A stretch of 64,000 nt of DNA, taken from positions 1-64,000 of the forward strand of contig NZ_PKKM01000013.1 of assembly GCF_002847525.1 (NCBI RefSeq). Direction: 5' to 3'. The DNA comes from Schaalia odontolytica (lineage in GTDB: Bacteria > Actinomycetota > Actinomycetes > Actinomycetales > Actinomycetaceae). Numbering within the stretch: the first letter of the stretch is position 1; the number at the start of each line of letters is the position of its first letter. Below are positions 24,316 to 33,332 of the stretch, in pieces. Below the pieces are notes generated by a model. It searched no databases. It was not told the DNA's origin and saw nothing but the letters and a program-made list of their open reading frames with translations. The position numbers and the translations under genes are program-made.

Positions 24316-24753
24316 CTACAGGCCCGACTCCTTCACCGACGAGGTGAGCTTCGAATGATCCAACGGACGCGCCAGGCACACGATCGAGCGATCGTTTTGC
24401 GCCCACGAATCCTTCGTCGGGATCATCCACGTTGCGTCGAGGGACGAGGTCAGATAATCCGACCCCACGTACGCGTCGAACGCGGAAATGCACTCGGTTT
24501 CGGCCTGCCGGTTGAGCGCCTCGGCGCCCGGGAAATCCCCGTCCGCCGCGGACGCCAAGGCAAAGACCTCAGCGTCATGCTCGCGCGTGCAGCTAGTCTT
24601 ATCGATCGTCGTCGCCGTGGTCGCGCTCTTATCCTCCGGCAGGAGGATGCACTGCCCGACCCGCATGTGCATGACGGACGAATCCGAGCATGCCGCGAGC
24701 GGGGCAGCGGCAAGAGCGACGACCGCAGCCGTCACGACGAAGCGACCACGCAT
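24316..24753 (-). CDS. Septum_form-like lipoprotein 4, coupled to pit
   Basis: The 145-residue protein has lipobox LAAC (Cys22) and the domain motifs VGQCILLPED, SCTREHDAEVFALA, ECISAFDAYVG and DRSIVCLARP. It is the most divergent of the four copies. Its ATG shares one base with the TGA stop of the phosphate transporter gene (TGATG), so translation is coupled and a role linked to phosphate uptake or its membrane neighbourhood is possible. Confidence 0.8.
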   Translation of the reverse strand: MRGRFVVTAAVVALAAAPLAACSDSSVMHMRVGQCILLPEDKSATTATTIDKTSCTREHDAEVFALASAADGDFPGAEALNRQAETECISAFDAYVGSDYLTSSLDATWMIPTKDSWAQNDRSIVCLARPLDHSKLTSSVKESGL

Positions 24754-25817
24754 CAGTGAACTCCAAGAGGCAGCGCCACGACGAGGTACACGATGCCCGA
24801 CACCAGAGCGGCGGCCGGCAGGGTGAGGAACCACGCGATGACGATGTTGCCCGCGACGCCCCAGCGGACCGCCGAGAAACGCTTCGTGCAACCCACACCC
24901 ATGATCGCCGTCGACACGACCTGCGTCGTTGAGATGGGGGCGTGAATGACGTAGGAGCACAGGTACAGGATCGAGGAAGACACGGCCTCGGCCGTGAAAC
25001 CGCGAGCCGGGTCCAGGTCGATGATCTTACGGCCGATCGTGCGCATGATGCGTCCGCCGCCGGCCATCGTGCCCAGCGAGATCGCCAGAGCGCCCGAGAT
25101 CTTCACCCACAGCGGCACGTTCATCTCACCCGTGACGGGATCGAGGATGTTGTGGGTCTCGCCGTAGCCGCCAGCCAGCAGCGCCATGACGATGATGCCC
25201 ATCGTCTTCTGTGCGTCCTGGATGCCGTGGCCCAGGGCCATGGCCGCCGAGGAGAAACGCTGACCGGCGCGGAAGCGGCGCATCGTGCGGTGATACTGCG
25301 CCTTGCGCAGCGCCCACAGCACGAGCTTCATGGCGATGTAGCCGACGACGAAGCCGATGATGGGGGAGGCGAACATCGGGATCACGACGTGGCTCATGAT
25401 GCCCCACCAGTGCACGACCGTGCCGCTCATGAGGCCTGCGCCGACCATGCCGCCGATGAGGGCGTGCGAGGAGGACGAGGGGAGGCCAAACCACCAGGTG
25501 ATCAGGTTCCAGATACAGGCGCCCAGCAGGGCCGACAGGATGATGACCAGGCCCTTTTGCTGCATCTCCGGCAGGGGAGACTCGGCGTAGTCGCTGATCG
25601 AAATGATGCCTTTACCGACCGTCTTGGCGACGGCCGTGCCCATCATGGCTCCGATGACGTTCATCGTCGCGGCCATGAGGAGCGCCGCGCGGGGAGTCCA
25701 CGCGCGCGTCGACACGGAGGTCGCGATCGCGTTCGCCGCGTCGTGGAAGCCGTTCGTGTAGCTGAAGAACAGCGCGACGGCGATGACGACGCAGACGAGG
25801 ATCAGATTCAGATCCAC
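24753..25817 (-). CDS. pit: PiT-family inorganic phosphate transporter
   Basis: The 354-residue membrane protein should import phosphate (often as a metal-phosphate) with protons. The N-terminal PiT signature SYTNGFHDAANAIATSVSTR is present at about 19-38 and the second repeat signature appears as AMALGHGIQDAQKTMGI near 180-200. About ten membrane helices fit the family, although the protein is shorter than E. coli PitA (about 500 residues), as is common in actinobacteria. It lies three bases after the PhoU-like gene, the usual pairing. Confidence 0.92.
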   Translation of the reverse strand: MDLNLILVCVVIAVALFFSYTNGFHDAANAIATSVSTRAWTPRAALLMAATMNVIGAMMGTAVAKTVGKGIISISDYAESPLPEMQQKGLVIILSALLGACIWNLITWWFGLPSSSSHALIGGMVGAGLMSGTVVHWWGIMSHVVIPMFASPIIGFVVGYIAMKLVLWALRKAQYHRTMRRFRAGQRFSSAAMALGHGIQDAQKTMGIIVMALLAGGYGETHNILDPVTGEMNVPLWVKISGALAISLGTMAGGGRIMRTIGRKIIDLDPARGFTAEAVSSSILYLCSYVIHAPISTTQVVSTAIMGVGCTKRFSAVRWGVAGNIVIAWFLTLPAAALVSGIVYLVVALPLGVH

Positions 25818-25820
25818 GGC

Positions 25821-26453
25821 TCAGGATTCCTTCAGTGCGAGGGACTCGATGACGTTAGCCAGCTCCTCGAAGGCGTCGGCGCAGGACTCGAGGCCCTGGA
25901 CGATGTCCTTGAGCTTGATGATCGTGATCGCGTCGAGGCCGGAGTCGAACAGGGCCGTCAGCGTGCGACGGTAGGCCAGGTCGCCCTCGTTCTCGAGGCG
26001 GTTGACCTCGATCCAGTAGTCGCGCATGTCGACGGGCGACTTGAGCTTGGGCATGTTCTCCGCGGTCAGGTCCGCGCAGTGCTTGATGACGGCGATCTGC
26101 TCGTTGAGCAGGGAAACCAGGGAAGTGGGGATGTCGGCAATGCCGTAGACGACCAGGAGGTCGCCGGCCTCGTCGATGAAGTCCAGGCAGTCGTCCAGGT
26201 GGGACGCCAGGGACTGCAGGTCTTCGCGGTCGAAAGGCGTGATGAACGAGGAGTTGATGCGCTGAACGATCGCGTGGTTCAGTTCGTCGCCGCGGTGCTC
26301 GACCTCGTGGAGCTGATCGCGCAGGGCGATGCGCTCCTCGGGGGAGGCGGCGTAGATGTGCGTCAGGAACTCGACGGCCTGCACGAGCTGGCGGGCCTGG
26401 GATGTGAAGTCTTCAAAAAAGTCAGGGCCTTGGGTCTTGTTTCGGAATCCCAT
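25821..26453 (-). CDS. PhoU-like DUF47 phosphate transport regulator
   Basis: The 210-residue all-helical protein belongs to the DUF47/PhoU-like family encoded next to Pit transporters. Typical acidic metal-binding helices are seen in LRDQLHEVEHRGDELNHAIVQ, TPFDREDLQSLASHLDDCLD and EVNRLENEGD. It probably adjusts Pit activity from the cytoplasmic side. The ATG at 26453 is preceded by a weak GAAGGA; a GTG eleven codons upstream is the alternative. Confidence 0.85.
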   Translation of the reverse strand: MGFRNKTQGPDFFEDFTSQARQLVQAVEFLTHIYAASPEERIALRDQLHEVEHRGDELNHAIVQRINSSFITPFDREDLQSLASHLDDCLDFIDEAGDLLVVYGIADIPTSLVSLLNEQIAVIKHCADLTAENMPKLKSPVDMRDYWIEVNRLENEGDLAYRRTLTALFDSGLDAITIIKLKDIVQGLESCADAFEELANVIESLALKES

Positions 26454-26824
26454 GGTGTATTCGGTCCTTCCAATGGTGAACAGCACTATTGTGCTACGTG
26501 TAATCGTCGGTCATGGGGTGGTGAGACTTCAAGTTCAGAGATGGAATTGTGACCCCATATTGGGTGTTCTATCTCACGGCGATGGGTGATTGGACGACTT
26601 CCGTCGCATTCGCGAGGTCGGGGCGGGGTATGGCGTTCATAAAGGCCCTTGTGGGTGGGTTGAAGGTCCCTATCGGTCGGGCGGTGTGTGACTTGTTCGA
26701 CTACGATTGAGGTGTGACCGGGACCAAGCGCCCGTAAGCGCGGGTGTGGGGTCCGGCATGATTGATTCTGTCAATCGAGGACGCAACTGCGGCCTCGACA
26801 ATCCGAAATGCCTCAGGAGGCAAA
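26454..26824. promoter_or_regulatory. Divergent intergenic region between the PhoU-like gene and pckG
   Basis: This 371-base gene-free stretch should hold both divergent promoters. A TACGAT (26703-26708) could be the pckG -10, but its -35 is poor. A small hairpin GATTGA/TCAATC (26760-26765 with 26771-26776) lies in the predicted pckG leader. For the minus direction CACAAT-like sequence occurs about 30 bases before the PhoU-like start. No convincing ORF is present. Confidence 0.45.
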
Positions 26825-28663
26825 ATGTCCGTGACCGAACAGGACGTGCGTGCAGCCGCTCCGGCGAACGCTCCCGAAGATGTCATCAAGTGGGTTGCTG
26901 AAATTGCTGAGCTGACCACGCCTGACGCCATCGAGTTCTCCGACGGCTCCCAGGAGGAGTGGGATCGCCTGACCTCTCAGATGGTCGAGAGTGGCATGTT
27001 CACCAAGCTCAACGAGGAGAAGCGCCCCAACTCGTTCCTGGCTCGCTCCAAGCCGTCCGACGTTGCGCGTGTTGAGTCCCGTACCTTCATCTGCTGTGAG
27101 AAGGAAGAGGACGCCGGCCCGACGAACCACTGGGCCGACCCCAAGGAAATGAAGGCCACCCTGCGTGAGAAGTTCACGGGCTCCATGAAGGGCCGCACCA
27201 TGTACGTGGTGCCCTTCTCCATGGGTCCCCTGGGCGGCCCCATCTCCCAGCTCGGTATTGAGATCACCGACTCCCCCTACGTCGTTGTCAACATGCGCAT
27301 CATGACCCGCATGGGTGCTGCTGCCATGGACCTCATCAACGAGGGTCGCGTGTGGGTTCCCGCCGTTCACTCGGTCGGCGCTCCCCTCGAGCCCGGTCAG
27401 GAAGACTCCACCTGGCCCTGCAACGACGAGAAGTACATCACCCACTTCCCCGAGACCAACGAGATCTGGTCCTTCGGTTCGGGCTACGGCGGCAACGCCC
27501 TGCTCGGCAAGAAGTGCTTCGCCCTGCGTATCGCCTCGACCATGGCAAAGCGTGACGGCTGGATGGCCGAGCACATGCTCGTCCTGCGCCTGACCCGCGA
27601 GTCCACCGGCCAGCAGTTCCACGTCACCGCCGCCTTCCCGTCGGCCTGTGGCAAGACCAACCTCGCCATGCTCCAGCCCACGATCCCCGGCTACAAGGTC
27701 GAGACCGTCGGCGACGACATCGCGTGGATGCGTCCCGGTGAGGATGGCCGCCTGCGCGCCATCAACCCCGAGGCTGGCTTCTTCGGCGTTGCCCCCGGTA
27801 CCTCCTACAAGACCAACCCCATGGCCATGGAGACCGCCAAGGCCAACTCCATCTTCACGAACGTCGCCCTGACCGACGACGGCGACGTGTGGTGGGAAGG
27901 CATCGACGGCGACGTTCCGGCGCACCTGATCGACTGGCACGGCAACGACTGGACCCCCGAGTCCGGCGAGAAGGCTGCTCACCCGAACAGCCGCTTCACC
28001 GTCCCCGCCGCGCAGTGCCCCATCATCTGCCCCGACTGGGAAGCCCCCGAGGGTGTCGCCATTGACGCCATCCTCTTCGGTGGCCGCCGCGCCACCAACG
28101 TCCCGCTGGTTGCCGAGCAGTACGAGCCCGCCCACGGCGTGTTCATCGGCGCCTCCGTGGCCTCCGAGGTCACCGCTGCTGCGACCGACGTCAAGGCCGG
28201 CTCGCTGCGCCACGACCCCTTCGCCATGCTGCCCTTCTGCGGCTACAACATGGCCGACTACTGGGGCCACTGGCTGGAGATGCAGGACAAGCTGGGCGAG
28301 AAGTTCCCGCACGTCTACCAGGTCAACTGGTTCCGTAAGGACGAAGAGGGCAACTTCATGTGGCCCGGCTACGGCGACAACGCCCGCGTCCTGGACTGGA
28401 TCGTTCGCCGCGCCGCCGGCGAGGTCGAGGCCATCGACGGTGTGACCGGCCGCTACCCCAAGTTCGAGGACTTCAACCTCGACGGCCTGGACATCGACGA
28501 GACGGTCTGGGCGAAGCTCTTCGCGATCGACCCCGACGCATGGGCCGCCGAGATGGACGACACCGAGGAATACTTCTCGCAGTTCGGCGACAAGGTTCCC
28601 GCCGCCATCACCGAGCAGCTGGCTAAGTTCCGCGCGCGCATCGCCGCCGCGAAGCAGGCCTGA
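26825..28663 (+). CDS. pckG: Phosphoenolpyruvate carboxykinase (GTP)
   Basis: This 612-residue cytoplasmic enzyme interconverts oxaloacetate plus GTP with phosphoenolpyruvate, CO2 and GDP. The nucleotide-binding P-loop with the reactive Cys is in [12 protein letters not shown] (about 272-283), and the metal/substrate region VGDDIAWM follows. FGGRR and the C-terminal [15 protein letters not shown] are family hallmarks. Length matches GTP-type PEPCK. The ATG at 26825 follows AGGAGG by four bases; 21 upstream in-frame codons are rejected. The codons are strongly biased, as in highly expressed genes. A strong terminator follows. Confidence 0.98.
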   Translation: MSVTEQDVRAAAPANAPEDVIKWVAEIAELTTPDAIEFSDGSQEEWDRLTSQMVESGMFTKLNEEKRPNSFLARSKPSDVARVESRTFICCEKEEDAGPTNHWADPKEMKATLREKFTGSMKGRTMYVVPFSMGPLGGPISQLGIEITDSPYVVVNMRIMTRMGAAAMDLINEGRVWVPAVHSVGAPLEPGQEDSTWPCNDEKYITHFPETNEIWSFGSGYGGNALLGKKCFALRIASTMAKRDGWMAEHMLVLRLTRESTGQQFHVTAAFPSACGKTNLAMLQPTIPGYKVETVGDDIAWMRPGEDGRLRAINPEAGFFGVAPGTSYKTNPMAMETAKANSIFTNVALTDDGDVWWEGIDGDVPAHLIDWHGNDWTPESGEKAAHPNSRFTVPAAQCPIICPDWEAPEGVAIDAILFGGRRATNVPLVAEQYEPAHGVFIGASVASEVTAAATDVKAGSLRHDPFAMLPFCGYNMADYWGHWLEMQDKLGEKFPHVYQVNWFRKDEEGNFMWPGYGDNARVLDWIVRRAAGEVEAIDGVTGRYPKFEDFNLDGLDIDETVWAKLFAIDPDAWAAEMDDTEEYFSQFGDKVPAAITEQLAKFRARIAAAKQA

Positions 28664-28678
28664 TCAACGCGGACCTGA

Positions 28679-28717
28679 GGGCGAGCCCCGGAGGAAACTC
28701 CGGGGCTCGCCCCTTTT
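28679..28717 (+). terminator. Rho-independent terminator of pckG
   Basis: A perfect 15-bp stem starting GGGCGAGCCCC with a GAAA tetraloop is followed by TTTT. Confidence 0.95.
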
Positions 28718-28807
28718 GTGTGCGACGGGTTCGGGTGGCATGACAGTGGATACCTCTGTGCGCAGCCGGCCGAGACCTCGTTGATGATGACGTGAAAACT
28801 GACCGGA

Positions 28808-28838
28808 TTGAGTGCGAAGCGGCGTAGGCCGCTACACT
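28808..28838 (+). promoter_or_regulatory. Probable promoter of the MoxR operon
   Basis: TTGAGT (28808-28813) and TACACT (28833-28838) are 19 bp apart, about 36 bases before the GTG start. Confidence 0.55.
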
Positions 28839-28873
28839 GAGATTGCATCCGACCGCGCACGCAAGGAGAGCCC

Positions 28874-29863
28874 GTGCCCAACTACTTGACCAACGAAGAG
28901 CTGGCCCACGCCAAGGGGCTGCTCGATCGTATGAACGATATTTTCCAGCACACCGTCGTCGGCCAGGAAGGCCTGCGCCGCGCACTCACCGCCGCGCTGC
29001 TCGCCGGCGGCCACGTGCTGGTCGAATCCGTCCCCGGCCTCGCCAAGACGACCGCCGCGCAGACACTTGCATCCGCGGTCTCTGGCACCTTCCATCGCAT
29101 CCAGTGCACGCCTGACCTCATGCCGAACGACATCGTCGGCTCGCAGATCTGGAGCCAGGAACGTGGCGAGATGGTCACCCAGCTGGGTCCCGTCCACGCG
29201 AACATGGTCCTCATGGACGAGATCAACCGTTCCTCCGCGAAGACCCAGTCCGCCATGCTCGAGGCCATGCAGGAGCGTCAGACCACCATCGGCGGTGTCA
29301 ACCACAAGCTGCCCAGGCCCTTCATGGTGATGGCCACCCAGAACCCCATCGAAGAAGAGGGCACCTACGTGCTGCCCGAGGCGCAGATGGACCGTTTCCT
29401 CCTCAAGGAGGTCATCACCTACCCGACGCCCGTCGAGGAACTCGAGGTCCTCACGCGCATTGACAACGGCCAGATTAAGGCCCAGTCCTCGGCCGCGCCG
29501 ATCACCCTCGCCGACGTGCTCACGCTGCAGGATGCGTGCCGTCGCGTGTTCGTCCACGAGACCCTCAAGGCGTACATCGTCGACATCGTCAACACGACCC
29601 GAGGTGCCGGCCCTAACCCTCTGCCGGGGTGGAACAACCACGTGCGCGTCGGCGCCTCCCCGCGTGGCGGCATTGCGCTCATGCAGATTTCCCAGGCCAT
29701 TGCCCTCATGGCCGGTCGGAACCACGTGATGCCCGACGACATTAAGGCGATGCGCTACGGCATCCTGCGCCACCGCATCATCCGTACCTTTGACGCCCTC
29801 GCCGACAACGTGTCCATTGAGGGGCTCATCGACGCCGTGTTCAACGCGGTGCCCGTTCCGTAA
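28874..29863 (+). CDS. MoxR-family AAA+ ATPase
   Basis: The 329-residue ATPase has Walker A ESVPGLAKTT (about 55-64), Walker B VLMDEINRS (about 114-122) and sensor 1 MATQNPIEEEGTY (about 153-165). MoxR proteins act as chaperones with partner vWA proteins, and here they are encoded directly downstream. The GTG start follows AAGGAG by five bases. It opens a six-gene plus-strand operon (to 34275) with the order MoxR, DUF58, membrane protein, vWA, vWA, TPR, resembling Bacteroides aerotolerance (Bat) operons. Confidence 0.92.
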   Translation: MPNYLTNEELAHAKGLLDRMNDIFQHTVVGQEGLRRALTAALLAGGHVLVESVPGLAKTTAAQTLASAVSGTFHRIQCTPDLMPNDIVGSQIWSQERGEMVTQLGPVHANMVLMDEINRSSAKTQSAMLEAMQERQTTIGGVNHKLPRPFMVMATQNPIEEEGTYVLPEAQMDRFLLKEVITYPTPVEELEVLTRIDNGQIKAQSSAAPITLADVLTLQDACRRVFVHETLKAYIVDIVNTTRGAGPNPLPGWNNHVRVGASPRGGIALMQISQAIALMAGRNHVMPDDIKAMRYGILRHRIIRTFDALADNVSIEGLIDAVFNAVPVP

Positions 29864-29908
29864 AGCACCCACGGTCCCACACGCCAGTCGACTTTCTAGA
29901 GGAACGCT

Positions 29909-30802
29909 ATGCCTGTACGTTCGCGCGAGATCCACTCGCTCTCTTCGCGTATCCAGCTGCCAGTCTTGCGCAAGCTGCTGTCCATCATGGACGGTCAGCA
30001 CTCCGCGCTGCGGCACGGTCGCGGATGGGAGTTCCTGGACTTGGCTCCCTATCAGGCGGGCGACGACGTGCGTTCCATCGACTGGCCGGCAACCGTTCGC
30101 ACGGGTTCGCCGGTCATCAAGCGGCGCGAGGCAACCGCGAATCTGCAGGTCATGCTCGTCGTTGACACCGGACGCGAGATGGGTGCGTTGGCACCCTCCG
30201 GTGAAACCAAGGAAGAGGTGGCGCTGACGGCGTGCGAGGCGATTGCCTGGCTGAGCGTCGCACGAGGAGACCAGATTGGCCTCGTCGCGGGGGATTCGGA
30301 GCGCGTTCGCTTCATGCCTGCCCGCTCGGGTAACGCTCACGCCGAGACCGTGATGCGGCGCATCGAGGAGGACATCACCCTGTCCTCGCCTCACTCGGAC
30401 GTGCCCAAGCTGCTGGCGCGCGCCCGCACCGTCACCCAGCGTCGAAGCCTTATCGTCATCGTTACGGACGCGACGCAGCCTGAGCCCACCCGCGTCTCCG
30501 ACGACCTCATTAAGTCTCTGTCGGTGCGCCACCAGGTCATGCAGATATGCGTGGCTGACATCGATCCGACGTCCCTCGACAAGGGAACGGACGTCGTCGA
30601 CGTGAACGAGGGGCCGCTGCCCGACTTCCTGCTGCGTGACGACCAGCTCTCGGGCGAAGCCGCCAACGTGATGGAGATGCGACGGGCTGCCGTGGCCCAG
30701 ATGCTCGATAAGAGGGGGGTCATCCACGTGGATGTTTCGTCCAGTGAAGAGGTTCCGCGCGCCCTGATGCGCGCTCTCGAAAGGGGCGCACATGTCCGGT
30801 GA
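29909..30802 (+). CDS. DUF58 / vWA-like protein
   Basis: The 297-residue protein carries the DUF58 signature GWEFLDLAPYQAGDDVRSID (about 36-55) and a vWA-like fold. The MIDAS motif is degenerate: the expected DxSxS reads DTGRE. It is a usual MoxR partner. It follows MoxR by 45 bases and overlaps the next gene by eleven bases, so coupled translation is likely. No membrane segment or signal peptide is seen. Confidence 0.85.
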   Translation: MPVRSREIHSLSSRIQLPVLRKLLSIMDGQHSALRHGRGWEFLDLAPYQAGDDVRSIDWPATVRTGSPVIKRREATANLQVMLVVDTGREMGALAPSGETKEEVALTACEAIAWLSVARGDQIGLVAGDSERVRFMPARSGNAHAETVMRRIEEDITLSSPHSDVPKLLARARTVTQRRSLIVIVTDATQPEPTRVSDDLIKSLSVRHQVMQICVADIDPTSLDKGTDVVDVNEGPLPDFLLRDDQLSGEAANVMEMRRAAVAQMLDKRGVIHVDVSSSEEVPRALMRALERGAHVR

Positions 30803-31280
30803 ACTCAAAGACTACTTGCTGGATCCCGTCGTCTACCCGAACTGGATGTGGGTCCTCGGCCTGGCAATCGTGATTGGCGTCATCGGGTGGATCCTGTACA
30901 GCGTGTGGCGCTGGTGGACCTCGCGTATTGGCGAGGTCATGGAACTGCAGACGATCACGGACGCGCGCCGCAAGAAGTACCTGACTTTCATCGACCAGAT
31001 CGCTGATCGCTACGCCGACGGCGACCTGGATGCGCGCGGTGTGCACCTCGCCCTCGCCGGCCTGATGCGTGCCCTCGGCACGGAGCGAACGGGCCGCGAC
31101 CTCGAGGTGGCGACCGTGTCCGAGGTGCGCGAGCTCGTCCCGGTGTGGCCGGGTTTGGCGGACATTCTTCAGGCGTGTGAAGTCCCCAGCTTCACGGGCG
31201 ACAACATCCCGCAGGGACAGCCCTCGCACGAGGCCGTCACCCGCGTACTGACCATGGCTGTGGAGGCGGTGAACGTATGA
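30792..31280 (+). CDS. Single-pass membrane protein of the MoxR operon
   Basis: The 162-residue protein has one hydrophobic helix at about 18-42 (NWMWVLGLAIVIGVIGWILY), then a soluble helical domain rich in charged residues. It occupies the position of the small membrane protein seen between DUF58 and vWA genes in Bat-type operons. No named domain was recognised. It overlaps both neighbours (11 and 4 bases). Confidence 0.8.
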   Translation: MSGELKDYLLDPVVYPNWMWVLGLAIVIGVIGWILYSVWRWWTSRIGEVMELQTITDARRKKYLTFIDQIADRYADGDLDARGVHLALAGLMRALGTERTGRDLEVATVSEVRELVPVWPGLADILQACEVPSFTGDNIPQGQPSHEAVTRVLTMAVEAVNV

Positions 31281-32296
31281 GGTTCGGGTGGCTTATTCCC
31301 GTCGTGCTGCTGGTTGTCGTGGCGACGACCGTCGCCGGATGGATGCTCGCGCGCCGCGCCGGTGAGCGTTCGGGCAAGAAGGGCTGGGTGGCCAACACTG
31401 GCTTCCTGCGCGACCTGCCCAAGTATCAGGCCCTCGTGCGCCGTACTCGTTCGTCGCTGGCGATGGCCGTCGTGTGCTTCCTCATCGCGGTCATCGCGAC
31501 GTCGGTGTCGGCCGGGGCGCCCGTCGACCGCTACATGAAGCACGACAAGTCCTCGAGTCGTGACATCGTCCTGTGCCTGGATGCCTCCGGATCGATGCTT
31601 CCCTACGACTCCAAGATCGGCGACTCTTTCAAGCAGATCATCTCGCACTTCGAGGGCGAGCGAATCTCGCTGCAGCTGTGGAACGCCTACTCGATGACGA
31701 TGTTCCCGCTCACGGACGACTACGAGATGGCCAACGAGGTGCTCACCGAGATGGCTGACAAGATCGATCGCGGCTTCAATCAGATCGGCAACAAGATCTA
31801 CCTGACGAGGGAACTCGAGGCATACCTGCAACCGACGTTTAGCGGGCCGGATGACCGCCGTGGCTCCCTGGTGGGCGATGGCCTCGCATCCTGTGTGCTC
31901 GGCTTCGACCACACCGATAAGAAGCGTTCCCGCACGATCCTTCTAGCGACCGACAACGAGGTGTTCGGCGAGGGCATCTACAACCTCGCCGAATCCATCG
32001 AGTTCGCTAAGAGCCAGGGCGTGACCGTCTCGGTTCTCTATCCAGGCTCCTCGTACTCGCTGAAGGCCGAGGGCGCGGAGCTGCAGGACCAGGTCAAGTC
32101 CACCGGCGGCAGCTTCTACGATGCCTCATCGCCCTCCGCGGTCGATGAGGTCGTCCGACAGATCGAATCCGAGCAAAAGGAAGAGCTCGATTCTGCGGGC
32201 AAGCTCGTGGAAACCGACCGCCCGGGCGCCGCCCTCGGCTGGACCATCGTCGGTGTTCTGTCCCTGCTCGGTCTGCTTGCTTTCGGGAGGCTCTGA
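31277..32296 (+). CDS. vWA-domain membrane protein, BatA-like
   Basis: The 339-residue protein has membrane helices at about 5-22 and 62-80, a von Willebrand A domain from about 93 with intact MIDAS DASGS, and a C-terminal helix (about 318-335). The A domain should face outside, where it binds a ligand or partner through a divalent metal. The start overlaps the previous stop by ATGA and the stop lies one base before the next ATG. Confidence 0.88.
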   Translation: MRFGWLIPVVLLVVVATTVAGWMLARRAGERSGKKGWVANTGFLRDLPKYQALVRRTRSSLAMAVVCFLIAVIATSVSAGAPVDRYMKHDKSSSRDIVLCLDASGSMLPYDSKIGDSFKQIISHFEGERISLQLWNAYSMTMFPLTDDYEMANEVLTEMADKIDRGFNQIGNKIYLTRELEAYLQPTFSGPDDRRGSLVGDGLASCVLGFDHTDKKRSRTILLATDNEVFGEGIYNLAESIEFAKSQGVTVSVLYPGSSYSLKAEGAELQDQVKSTGGSFYDASSPSAVDEVVRQIESEQKEELDSAGKLVETDRPGAALGWTIVGVLSLLGLLAFGRL

Positions 32297-32297
32297 C

Positions 32298-33332
32298 ATG
32301 ATTTTCCGTCCCGTCGTCCACCCGGTGCTGCTGGTCCTGATCCTGCTTGTGGCAGCGGCCTTCGTGTTCCTGTCCGCCAAGCGCGCCGCGCGCAAGCGCG
32401 TCATGGACATCATCCGACGTTCGTTCATCGTCCTGACCGTCATCATCATGGGTGCTGGTCCGTCGATCCCCGGCCAGGCCCTCGAAGTCTCGTCGGCCCT
32501 CGAGGTCTACCTCGTGATCGACCGCACGGGCTCCATGGCTGCGGAAGACTGGGATGGCACCAAGCCCCGCATCGACGGAGTGCGCAACGACGTTGGGCTC
32601 ATCATGAACACTTTGGCGGGATCTCGCTTCTCGATCCTCACCTGGGATTCTTCGGTCCACACGGACATGCCGCTCACGAGTGACGCCTCCGCCGTGGCCT
32701 CGTACATGGACAGCTTCAACCGAGAGCTGTCCGCGTCCTCCCAGGGTTCTTCGCTGAACCGACCGGCGGCGGAGCTGGCCGCCCTCCTCGCCAAGAATAA
32801 GGAACGTCACCCGCAGAACCTCCGCGCGGTTTTCATCTTCTCCGACGGTGAGACCTCGAACCAGGAACACTGGAAGTCCGCACCGACGGGCAGTGAGGAA
32901 GATTGGGATCGCGTGAAGGAGTACGTCGACGGCGGCCTTGTCATCGGATACGGCACCCCGGAGGGTGCCCCGATGAAGGTGCTGCGCTTGGGCAACAGCG
33001 AGGCGCAGAGCGGCGATGATGACGGCTACATTCACGACCTCTCCCAGCCTGGTAACCCGATCGCCATCTCGAAGATCGACGAGGCGGCCCTCCAGTCGGT
33101 CGCATCGCGCATCGGCGTCGACTACGTGCACTCGCCCGATAAGTCGGCGATCGAATCCCACGCGCACACCATCTTGGAAGGCGCGACGGAGATTGCCGAA
33201 CAGCGCAACATGAAAGACACGTACCGCTACATCATCTGGCCGTTTGCGCTCCTGCTCGGGGGACTCCTCGCGTGGGAGGGCGCCAACCTGGCGCTGCGCG
33301 CTCAACAGCTGAGGAACTCGCATGCCCTCTAA
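32298..33332 (+). CDS. vWA-domain membrane protein, BatB-like
   Basis: The 344-residue protein has two N-terminal helices (about 8-25, 42-58), a vWA domain from about 72 with MIDAS DRTGS and a later FSDGETSN segment, and a C-terminal membrane helix (about 310-330). It is paralogous to the preceding gene. GGGAGG lies seven bases before the ATG, within the end of the upstream gene. Longer in-frame starts overlap that gene and are rejected. Confidence 0.88.
   Translation: MIFRPVVHPVLLVLILLVAAAFVFLSAKRAARKRVMDIIRRSFIVLTVIIMGAGPSIPGQALEVSSALEVYLVIDRTGSMAAEDWDGTKPRIDGVRNDVGLIMNTLAGSRFSILTWDSSVHTDMPLTSDASAVASYMDSFNRELSASSQGSSLNRPAAELAALLAKNKERHPQNLRAVFIFSDGETSNQEHWKSAPTGSEEDWDRVKEYVDGGLVIGYGTPEGAPMKVLRLGNSEAQSGDDDGYIHDLSQPGNPIAISKIDEAALQSVASRIGVDYVHSPDKSAIESHAHTILEGATEIAEQRNMKDTYRYIIWPFALLLGGLLAWEGANLALRAQQLRNSHAL

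Noticed and set aside
26813..28312. 499-residue minus-strand ORF opposite pckG
   Set aside because: Antisense shadow; the PEPCK frame is unambiguous.
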